Assembly: GCA_027038695.1 (NCBI GenBank)
Contig: JALWHA010000068.1
Coordinates: 1-5,097, forward strand
Direction: 5' to 3'
Length of the DNA stretch: 5,097 bases
DNA from: Acidobacteriota bacterium
GTDB lineage: Bacteria; Acidobacteriota; Holophagae; Thermotomaculales; Thermotomaculaceae
Shown here in pieces: positions 1-5,097 of the stretch. Both the position numbers and the translations under genes were made by a program. The first letter of the stretch is position 1. Each line of letters opens with the position of its first letter. The notes under the pieces were generated by a model, which worked only from the letters and a program-made list of their open reading frames with translations, was not told the DNA's origin and made no database searches.

Positions 1-1639
1 TTCCTTTTATACAGATAAATTTAATATTTTTGTTTTTATTTCCCCAGCGAACAAGTGTTTCTAATTGAGAATCGGTAAACATATTATTTTTTAATCCTTT
101 TTCAAGCAATTTACATGGAGAAACAGCACTGTTAATTAAATCAAAAAGCCTATTCTCTCTTTTTGCTTGCTCAAAAACAATATCGGTAATTTCACCAAAC
201 ATATACATCTTTTTTAATTTAGACCTTAAAATCTCTTCTATCTTGCTTCTCAATGCAAAATGAGACAACATCTTTTCAAATAAAACTTTATCCTTTTTAA
301 GCACATCAACAATAGAAGGAATTCTCCCTTTGTGCCGAATTGCATACTTTATTATTTCAAACTTACTTTCACTATCAAGCATTTCAAATTCTTTTTCTGT
401 TATTGTTTTTTTTGCTAAGATTTTATTAATAAGCCTTAATTTAACCCCGCCATACTGCAACAAAATTTTAGGAATTGAGCCGCCTAAATCCTCTATCCTT
501 AAATTATTTTTTAATATCAAATTCGCAATTTCTTTTGATAGCAACTTTATTGCTTTGTCTTTTTTTAAAAAAGAAAAAACAACGAATTGATAAATCTGTT
601 TTATATCAAACCTGTCAACAACTAACCGGCAAATACTTTGGTTAAAATCGCTTTGAAACCGTTCAATAAACACTTCCTCTAAATATTTTTTATTTACATC
701 TAAAAAGCACTCACTTGAAAACAATCCCTCATCTTTATTCACTTTTCTGCCATTACTTAAAAATTGACATAGGTTATAGGCTGTATCAATTGTTTTTAAA
801 TTCACCTCGTTTTTACAATAAAATAACCACCTCTCAAATGGAGTCTCCGGTTGAAAAAAATCATCGTTCAAAGACTGTTCAATGCTTTCAGCATCTATCT
901 TTAAAAAATCGGCACCATAAGGAGGATTGGACGAAAAAGCAAGAATATTTGGCTTCACATCCCCTAACGAAACATTGTCCATTACCGAATCCCAGAATAG
1001 TTTAAGTTTTAAATCATAAGGCATATAAAAAAGCAGTTTGTCAATAAGGTTTAAAAAACTATCAATATCTGTTTTAATTGCAATAACCTTTTTAAAATCA
1101 TTATCGGTTAATTTAGTTAACGCAATGAAAAGTTTATATTCGTAATCACTCTGGACAGAAAGGGTAATTGGAAGAAGGGATTCTATATCCTGTTTATCTA
1201 TCTGAATGGCATGTGTTTTGCCTTCCTTCTTATCAACGAAAGGCAGATTAAATGCTTCCTGTCTGCTATCTACAATATATTTTTCTATTAATGAAATTAA
1301 ACTCCTGGTGGAAAGAATACTCCACAATCTTTCAGGGAATAGAAAACCCTGAACAATGAAAACCCCCCTTCTCCCAAAGGCATCTCGTTCTTCAGGAAGG
1401 TTTTTTAAAAAAGATAGAACATAAAAAAACTCATTTTTAAGATTCAGGAAAAACCCTGAAACCTTGACATCTCTTAAATTTTCAGGCTTAAAAATTCTTC
1501 TTTCAATATAATTAACAGTATCATTCTCAAAAAAATCAGGATAACAAACAGTCTGAAACCCGGCCTTGTTTCTCGGAGATTCTTCTTTAGAAATAGTTGT
1601 ATAGATATAGGTATAAACATTGAATCTATCAAGTCCCAT
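1..1639 (-). CDS. GAP1-like GTPase-associated protein, N-terminal 546 codons (C-terminus outside window)
   Basis: Seen: reading the minus strand from the ATG at 1639 gives an uninterrupted frame to the window edge, with no stop, so the C-terminus is missing. Long stop-free coding in such AT-rich DNA is strong evidence of a gene. The N-terminus has a YTYIYTTI strand (residues 9-16), then GFQTV (27-31), and FGRRGVFIVQGFLFPERLW (88-106). This order resembles the N-terminal domain of GAP1 proteins (YTS...GFxTV..., then GRxGxxFxH-like). The rest looks mostly alpha-helical, with many Leu/Phe/Lys heptad-like stretches, and I see no catalytic motif. No signal peptide or membrane segment is apparent. 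Known: GAP1 proteins occur next to GTPases in predicted bacterial conflict systems and are thought to be the GTPase partner. Context: the start is one base past the GTPase stop (TAA-A-ATG), so translation is probably coupled. The only SD-like sequence is a weak GGGG ten bases upstream. The family call is by eye; the gene itself is near certain. Confidence 0.8.
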   Translation of the reverse strand, partial: MGLDRFNVYTYIYTTISKEESPRNKAGFQTVCYPDFFENDTVNYIERRIFKPENLRDVKVSGFFLNLKNEFFYVLSFLKNLPEERDAFGRRGVFIVQGFLFPERLWSILSTRSLISLIEKYIVDSRQEAFNLPFVDKKEGKTHAIQIDKQDIESLLPITLSVQSDYEYKLFIALTKLTDNDFKKVIAIKTDIDSFLNLIDKLLFYMPYDLKLKLFWDSVMDNVSLGDVKPNILAFSSNPPYGADFLKIDAESIEQSLNDDFFQPETPFERWLFYCKNEVNLKTIDTAYNLCQFLSNGRKVNKDEGLFSSECFLDVNKKYLEEVFIERFQSDFNQSICRLVVDRFDIKQIYQFVVFSFLKKDKAIKLLSKEIANLILKNNLRIEDLGGSIPKILLQYGGVKLRLINKILAKKTITEKEFEMLDSESKFEIIKYAIRHKGRIPSIVDVLKKDKVLFEKMLSHFALRSKIEEILRSKLKKMYMFGEITDIVFEQAKRENRLFDLINSAVSPCKLLEKGLKNNMFTDSQLETLVRWGNKNKNIKFICIKG

Positions 1640-1640
1640 T

Positions 1641-2585
1641 TTAAATAAACCCCATCTTTTTCATTGCCAGCAAAAAAGGGTCTAAAACCCTTTTAGGGTC
1701 ATTTTTAGACAATTTGAATCCAAGTTCTCCATTACCCAGAGGCTCTGCCCCAATAGAAGAAACAATAGTGTAACTTACAGATTTAAATTCCTTTTTCAAA
1801 TTATAACATTTTTGCTTTTTCACCCACTTTTCTATATTCCGGGAATTCTTTTCTAAATTCTTGATTACTCCACTTAAGGCATTTGCGGTATTGTATTTTT
1901 CAATACTGCCTTCTAAAAGATAGTTCCATAAGTTTCCTGGCAACTTACCTTTTGCCATATCCCCTTTTGTAAACACAACAATCAAATGCTGCTTGGGAAG
2001 AGGGGGGTCATACTTTTGGTCTTTAGCGTTTTTTAAGATATTTAACTGTTTCAAAAATTCGTCAAAATTACCTGTATCAAAAACATCTGCAATAAGAAAA
2101 ATGACATCGCAATATAACAGTGCTCTCGCTTTATCAACAATATTGTCTTTACTGGAACAATCTTCTCCTTTTACATCAAAAAGAGTGAAGAGCCTCCCTT
2201 TTTCATTAATTGTAATTTCATATAGATTCTTAGAAATAGTGTTAGTTGCTTGTGGAAGCTCTCCGTTTTTTAACTTATTAACTTCCTCAAAAAGTTCATT
2301 TAATGCTTCGTCATCCTTAGCCCAAACACCTATGGCATTTTTTAACAAATACATCAATGAGAGCATGTACAAAGTTTTTCCATGGCCTGTAAATCCGACT
2401 AACCCTATAAACACAGAGTTTTTTTCTAAATTACAAGGCAATTCCCGGTTACACTTATTATTTGGACATTTGCATACACTTACTGTGCCATGTTCATTTT
2501 GGTTTCCATCTTCTGTTTTCATTTTATCAATCAAAGTACGGCAATATGGACATATTATTTTCTTTTTAAAGAATTTCAATTTCAT
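1641..2585 (-). CDS. Zinc-ribbon P-loop GTPase, TRAFAC-like/double-GTPase (DO-GTPase) type
   Basis: Predicted cytoplasmic GTP-binding switch of 314 residues. Seen: an N-terminal zinc ribbon with CPYC (12-15) and CKCPNNKC (38-45) plus C51; Walker A/G1 GFTGHGKT (64-71); candidate G2 threonines at 114/116; G3 DVKGED (137-142, DxxG form); hydrophobic strand YCDVIFLIADVFD (158-170); G4 variant FTKGD (205-209) in place of NKxD; G5-like SSIGA (276-280); and a terminal RVLDPFLLAM helix (299-308). A zinc ribbon, a GTPase core and a C-terminal 'RVxDPxL' segment are features I associate with the double-GTPase family found beside GAP1 proteins. The start at 2585 is supported by a strong polypurine SD with seven Gs. 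The gene overlaps the kinase 3' end by 20 bases in another frame and stops one base before the GAP1-like start, so all three genes are probably co-translated. No membrane segment is seen. An ordinary Ras-like GTPase is less likely because of the TKxD form, the ribbon and the neighbours. Confidence 0.88.
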   Translation of the reverse strand: MKLKFFKKKIICPYCRTLIDKMKTEDGNQNEHGTVSVCKCPNNKCNRELPCNLEKNSVFIGLVGFTGHGKTLYMLSLMYLLKNAIGVWAKDDEALNELFEEVNKLKNGELPQATNTISKNLYEITINEKGRLFTLFDVKGEDCSSKDNIVDKARALLYCDVIFLIADVFDTGNFDEFLKQLNILKNAKDQKYDPPLPKQHLIVVFTKGDMAKGKLPGNLWNYLLEGSIEKYNTANALSGVIKNLEKNSRNIEKWVKKQKCYNLKKEFKSVSYTIVSSIGAEPLGNGELGFKLSKNDPKRVLDPFLLAMKKMGFI

Positions 2586-4677
2586 TTCCCCCCCTTCTTA
2601 CAATTCTAAAACCTATTAAAGGTTTCGCCAAATCAAGTTTGTATTCTTTGACACTTACAGGATTCAATAGATTTTTCCACTTTTCATAAGGCGGCCTTCC
2701 TATGCAATACACAAAACCTGAATTACTGTTTTTCCGGTTAATGTACTCCAGCAAGCCTTCATTTAAAAATAGAAAGTGTTCGGAATCTATTAAATCCAAA
2801 ATGCATTGATTAAAATCACTTTCCAAATTTTGTTGAAGATATGCTTTAAACCCCTGTTTTACATTGATAGATTTTAGAACAAACTCAATCTGATATAACT
2901 TTTTCCATTGCTCCTCAGAAGGCAAATCATACCGATGATTGCCATCTTTGTTCTTAAGGAATTTTAGAAAACCTTTAACTTCATCTAATGTGCACCCTTT
3001 AACAAAGAAATCAAAAACAGATTCACAGTCAGAGGTTTCTTCATTTTTGCCAGCATGAGAACATTGTTTTCCTGTAATAGCGACATACTGTTTTCTTGTA
3101 ATAGGGAACAAACTTATAGAAAAATCCCATCCCTGTTTTTTTATAAGAATAATATCGGTACCATTCACAAGATCAACTTGAAAAACCCCGACTCTATTAA
3201 CATACCCATTCTGCACCAGATAATTATTTCCTGCAAAATTGCCAGAAGAAGATTTTTTTTTCGGGGTTTCAATTTCTCTTTCTTCAGGTTTTTTCTTGAC
3301 ATCTTCAGTTTGTGATGCTCCCGAGTCTAAAAGCGTTGGTCCGGAAACACCTGAGTAAGAATGATTATTTGCAGTGGCAGGTTCGGCTGAGGCGTTCCCG
3401 GATTGTGCTCTATCTTTTAATTCCTTTTCATCAGGCTCCTGCTTGCCATCTTCAGTATGGGATGTTTCTGAATCTGAAAGCGTTTCACCTTTAATACCCG
3501 AGTATAAATGCTTGTCCGTTGTATCAGATTCTGACTGAATGTTTTCTGATTGTGATTCATCTTTATTTTCCTGCACCGGTTTATCTTCAAGATTAGCATC
3601 TTCATATGAAATATCGGGAGGAGTAGATTGTTCTTCAGAATCCGATACTATAGACCCGTCATCAGAAGGTTGTGATTTAGTTTCAACGGACTTAACGGGA
3701 ATTTCCGGCAAAGATGTAATTTTTGTATTCTCAAGTTGTTCCTCAAAAATGTTTGATAATTTTTCACACACCGACTTACAATCAGGTCTATTGTCCGCAA
3801 CATCTTCAGTAGTCATATTCTTAATTAAAGTTCTAAACCCTGTAGCAGAGGAAAGATTCTCTATCGCACCCAATAAAGCCTCTTTAAATGCTCTTTGAGA
3901 TTGAATACACCGTTGAATATTATCGTTATTCCAATTTTTTTCAAAATTTCCCAAATTGTTATTATATAGTGTATTGTATTGTTCAACCCCTTCTTCTCCT
4001 TTTTCCAATATTAACACCATTATTGCAAAGAGAATACCCAGTGCATAAACATCAGTTTTCTTCGTGTGTTTTCCTTTTTTAGTTAATAATTCAGGAGCAA
4101 TAAACCCTGGAGTGCCTAAAACAGTGCTTACCCCTAAATCATAATCTATCCATACTAATTCGGTATTTTTTGCCAGAACATTATTCAAACTTATGTCTCC
4201 GTGAATAAATCCTTTGTCATGCAAGCAACATAATCCTTCAGTTAATTGTAAAAAACCACTTAAAAGTGTGGACTGTGGATTGTCATTGCCTTCCTCTAAA
4301 TTCTCATGTTTTCCAATCAAATATTCTTTCAATGCACAATTTTGTCCAAAGACCGCTTCCATCTTGACATAAACCGCTCCATTTATGGTTCCAGATTTAT
4401 CAATATTGTCTATTTTTACCAGATATTTACAATAGCCTTTGTTATTTATCTTATTTTTCTTGTTGTTCATATTATTTATCACATTGTTGATTGACCCTTG
4501 TGCAGGACAAAAGTATTTAACCGCACCAAAGTTATTACTTTCTTGATATACAAACACACAACCTTCACTTCCACACCCTATCGTCCCTACTATATTCATT
4601 TCGTCCAGGATTATATTCCCATTTCTGGCTTTTTTGTAATAATCCTCTATGTTTCCCATAACATTGTTACACATCAT
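2566..4677 (-). CDS. Atypical Ser/Thr protein kinase fused to FGE-sulfatase/C-type-lectin-like domain
   Basis: Seen, in order over 703 residues: kinase domain about 28-312 with Gly-rich loop GCGSEG (34-39), AVKYF lysine K54, catalytic loop HGDISLNN (159-166), DLG (180-182), APE (194-196), DVYALG (209-214) and the distal arginine R297. An acidic Ser/Glu/Asp-rich linker (about 315-480), probably disordered, contains a 49-residue tandem duplication. The C-terminal domain (about 486-703) has FSISLFPITRKQY (519-531, like the VTnxqY of FGE), a WxxA-equivalent stretch (559-574), YDLPSEEQW (583-591, like RLPTEAEW) and the closing GFRIVRR (689-695). Known: FGE/SUMF-type lectin folds often bind ligands, and some are targets of diversity-generating retroelements. 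Inference: the C-terminal domain senses and the kinase relays to the GTPase. Odd: no Glu where helix alpha-C should be, Ser for the catalytic-loop Lys, and a short activation segment. Tandem ATGs at 4677 and 4674 both lie near an AAAGGGG SD, so the start may be two residues either way. Confidence 0.9.
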   Translation of the reverse strand: MMCNNVMGNIEDYYKKARNGNIILDEMNIVGTIGCGSEGCVFVYQESNNFGAVKYFCPAQGSINNVINNMNNKKNKINNKGYCKYLVKIDNIDKSGTINGAVYVKMEAVFGQNCALKEYLIGKHENLEEGNDNPQSTLLSGFLQLTEGLCCLHDKGFIHGDISLNNVLAKNTELVWIDYDLGVSTVLGTPGFIAPELLTKKGKHTKKTDVYALGILFAIMVLILEKGEEGVEQYNTLYNNNLGNFEKNWNNDNIQRCIQSQRAFKEALLGAIENLSSATGFRTLIKNMTTEDVADNRPDCKSVCEKLSNIFEEQLENTKITSLPEIPVKSVETKSQPSDDGSIVSDSEEQSTPPDISYEDANLEDKPVQENKDESQSENIQSESDTTDKHLYSGIKGETLSDSETSHTEDGKQEPDEKELKDRAQSGNASAEPATANNHSYSGVSGPTLLDSGASQTEDVKKKPEEREIETPKKKSSSGNFAGNNYLVQNGYVNRVGVFQVDLVNGTDIILIKKQGWDFSISLFPITRKQYVAITGKQCSHAGKNEETSDCESVFDFFVKGCTLDEVKGFLKFLKNKDGNHRYDLPSEEQWKKLYQIEFVLKSINVKQGFKAYLQQNLESDFNQCILDLIDSEHFLFLNEGLLEYINRKNSNSGFVYCIGRPPYEKWKNLLNPVSVKEYKLDLAKPLIGFRIVRRGGNEIEIL
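2588..2599 (-). promoter_or_regulatory. Polypurine SD with G7 tract for the GTPase gene
   Basis: On the minus strand AAGAAGGGGGGG ends two bases before the GTPase ATG at 2585, with a purine-rich core that could pair in several registers. It decides the GTPase start. The same bases encode RRGG near the end of the kinase, so the SD is embedded in the upstream gene, typical of translational coupling. The seven-G run (2588-2594) is also a potential slippage site. Confidence 0.7.
3265..3558 (-). repeat. Two-unit 147-bp (49-residue) tandem repeat in the kinase linker
   Basis: Residues 374-422 (DNA 3412-3558) and 423-471 (DNA 3265-3411) align without gaps. Twenty-two of 49 residues are identical by hand alignment, including QS-N, H-YSG, G-TL-DS, S-TED-K and P-E-E. 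At DNA level the phase is visible in ATCTTCAGT at 3301 and again at 3448, exactly 147 bases apart. The copies have diverged, so this is an old in-frame duplication. The sequence is rich in S, T, E and D, which suggests a flexible spacer or a phosphorylation substrate for the attached kinase. Confidence 0.85.
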
Positions 4678-4682
4678 TCATA

Positions 4683-4689
4683 CCCCTTT
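4683..4689 (-). promoter_or_regulatory. Shine-Dalgarno of the kinase gene
   Basis: Minus-strand AAAGGGG lies five bases before the ATG at 4677 and eight bases before the tandem ATG at 4674. Either spacing is workable, so the sequence does not choose between the two starts. The later in-frame ATG at 4659 has no comparable site, which argues against it. Confidence 0.65.
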
Positions 4690-4753
4690 AATACTTATGC
4701 TTTTTTTCTGTATTATTACCCTGCTTATTGTGTGTATATGCATTTTCTCCCAT
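4688..4753 (-). CDS. Possible 21-residue leader ORF upstream of the kinase gene
   Basis: ATG at 4753 opens a 21-codon frame (MGENAYTHNKQGNNTEKKHKY) ending in TAA at 4688-4690, eleven bases before the kinase ATG. AGGGGG precedes the ATG by ten bases, which is slightly long but plausible. The peptide is hydrophilic and rich in Asn and Lys; I see no run of a single amino acid suggesting attenuation. Its stop overlaps the kinase SD, so translating it could alter access to that SD. A frame this short can easily arise by chance. Confidence 0.25.
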   Translation of the reverse strand: MGENAYTHNKQGNNTEKKHKY

Positions 4754-4830
4754 TGTCTTATTACCCCCTGAGTTCTCTTTTAAACATTGTTTTTTTGCTA
4801 TTTTTTTTAACCTTACCTCACCGCAAATTT

Positions 4831-4859
4831 TTGACCTATTCGTAATTTATTAATAATAA
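4831..4859 (+). promoter_or_regulatory. Candidate promoter for the divergent plus-strand gene
   Basis: TTGACC (4831-4836) resembles a -35 box. The possible -10 elements are AATAAT (4852-4857, 15-base spacing, five of six matches) or TAATAA (4854-4859, 17-base spacing, three of six). Transcription would begin near 4865 and leave a leader of about 90 bases before the ATG at 4954. The region is very AT-rich, so chance matches are likely. Confidence 0.25.
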
Positions 4860-4862
4860 ATT
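4844..4862. promoter_or_regulatory. 19-bp perfect palindrome, candidate operator between divergent promoters
   Basis: AATTTATTA, a single central A at 4853, then TAATAAATT form perfect 9-base arms. The site lies between the two candidate -35 boxes and covers the possible -10 region of both promoters, where a dimeric regulator could control both directions. It contains only A and T, so chance formation is a real alternative. Confidence 0.3.
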
Positions 4863-4886
4863 TAATATGTTTATCTAAAATGTCAA
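4859..4886 (-). promoter_or_regulatory. Candidate sigma-70-type promoter for the three-gene operon
   Basis: Minus strand TTGACA (4881-4886) is a perfect -35 hexamer. With 16 bases of spacing, TAAATT (4859-4864) matches the -10 consensus at four of six positions; other AT-rich registers are nearly as good, so the -10 is uncertain. It would give a leader of about 175 bases before the kinase ATG. It is the best minus-strand candidate upstream of the operon. Confidence 0.4.
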
Positions 4887-4953
4887 TCTTTTTTCATCAA
4901 TAAACATAACTCTTCCCCTTGAAAAAAAGAGAAAATAGATTTAATATATCATT

Positions 4954-5097
4954 ATGAATATCACCCATTTATTTCTGAATATTAACAAACCGATTAAAAA
5001 TATCAGCGATAAAATAGGTTTTTACTGCGAGAACAATAATAATAACGCTATAGAAGACATAGAGATTAGTATCGTTGATGATAACGAAAACTTATTA
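4954..5097 (+). CDS. N-terminal 48 codons of an unrecognised divergent gene
   Basis: The frame from ATG at 4954 runs exactly to the window end without a stop. An in-frame TAA at 4942-4944 limits the start, and the ATG is the first conventional start after it. The peptide begins MNITHLFLNINKPIKNIS, continues with GFYCENNNNNAIEDI and reaches IVDDNENLL. It is Asn-, Ile- and Asp-rich, with alternating hydrophobic residues suggesting beta-strands. There is no signal peptide or motif I recognise. No good SD sits at normal spacing (AAAGAG is more than 20 bases away), which lowers confidence. Because it is transcribed away from the kinase operon across a short shared region, it could be a co-regulated part of the same system, but the sequence is too short to tell. 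Confidence 0.5.
   Translation, partial: MNITHLFLNINKPIKNISDKIGFYCENNNNNAIEDIEISIVDDNENLL

Larger units (their letters stand above)
4678..4953. other. Divergent AT-rich intergenic region
   Basis: The 276 bases separate the leftward operon from the rightward partial gene. The region holds the candidate promoters, the palindrome and the possible leader ORF listed separately, plus T-runs at 4790-4796 and 4801-4808 (A-runs on the operon strand). I see no hairpin followed by a T-run that would make a convincing terminator, no tRNA and no recognised riboswitch. Confidence 0.7.

Noticed and set aside
330..1005. Two plus-strand frames of 86 and 96 codons
   Set aside because: Both lie opposite the 546-codon stop-free minus-strand frame that is coupled to the GTPase gene, and neither has a recognisable product.
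1639..1644. Intergenic terminator between GTPase and GAP1-like gene
   Set aside because: Only one base separates stop and start, leaving no room for a hairpin; this supports co-transcription.
1993..2619. 208-codon plus-strand frame opposite the GTPase gene
   Set aside because: It is the antisense shadow of a gene with clear G1, G3 and G4 motifs. Its Ser/Phe-rich product has no recognisable domain, and it crosses the kinase-GTPase junction.
2569..2760. Variable repeat of a diversity-generating retroelement at the kinase 3' end
   Set aside because: The location and fold would fit, but there is no near-copy template repeat, no reverse transcriptase and no cluster of AAY-derived codons in the window.
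3539..3898. 119-codon plus-strand frame opposite the kinase linker
   Set aside because: The Ser/Asp-rich translation is simply the complement of the low-complexity linker, and the minus-strand kinase frame runs through it with flanking domain motifs.
4006..4050. Hydrophobic stretch VYALGILFAIMVLIL in the kinase as a membrane segment
   Set aside because: It follows the DVxxxG motif, so it is the buried alpha-F helix of the kinase fold and not a transmembrane anchor.
4498..4845. 115-codon plus-strand frame opposite the kinase start and intergenic region
   Set aside because: It starts inside the kinase antisense strand, is Tyr/Phe-rich from the AT-rich template, and has no good ribosome binding site.

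Overview
This AT-rich bacterial window is almost entirely one minus-strand operon whose gene order (right to left) is kinase/lectin-fold protein, zinc-ribbon GTPase, GAP1-like protein. The genes are packed tightly: the first two overlap by 20 bases, and one base separates the second stop from the third start. The standard code fits, and good purine-rich Shine-Dalgarno sequences precede the first two genes. This argues for a bacterium that uses SD-led initiation, but I cannot name a phylum. No housekeeping gene is present to anchor taxonomy.

Region by region: 1-1639 (minus) is a 546-codon open frame, cut by the window edge before its stop, whose N-terminus resembles the GAP1 (GTPase-associated protein 1) family. 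1641-2585 (minus) encodes a 314-residue P-loop GTPase of the TRAFAC-like/double-GTPase kind with an N-terminal zinc ribbon. 2566-4677 (minus) encodes a 703-residue protein with an atypical Ser/Thr kinase domain, an acidic linker built partly from a 49-residue tandem duplication, and a C-terminal FGE-sulfatase/C-type-lectin-like domain. 4678-4953 is an AT-rich divergent intergenic region with one candidate promoter for each direction, a 19-bp palindrome between them and a possible 21-codon leader ORF. 4954-5097 (plus) is the first 48 codons of a divergent gene that I do not recognise.

Putting a GAP1-like protein beside a zinc-ribbon GTPase and a sensor-like protein matches the NTP-dependent 'ternary' conflict systems described computationally by the Aravind group. 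My working model is inference. The lectin-fold domain would sense a ligand, the fused kinase would relay or gate the signal, the GTPase would act as the NTP-dependent switch, and the GAP1-like protein would be its partner, possibly linking it to an effector. No recognisable effector (nuclease, protease, pore-former, NADase) is visible. It may lie in the missing C-terminus of the GAP1-like protein, downstream of position 1, or in the divergent gene beyond 5097. No tRNA, rRNA, CRISPR array, insertion sequence or convincing terminator was seen.
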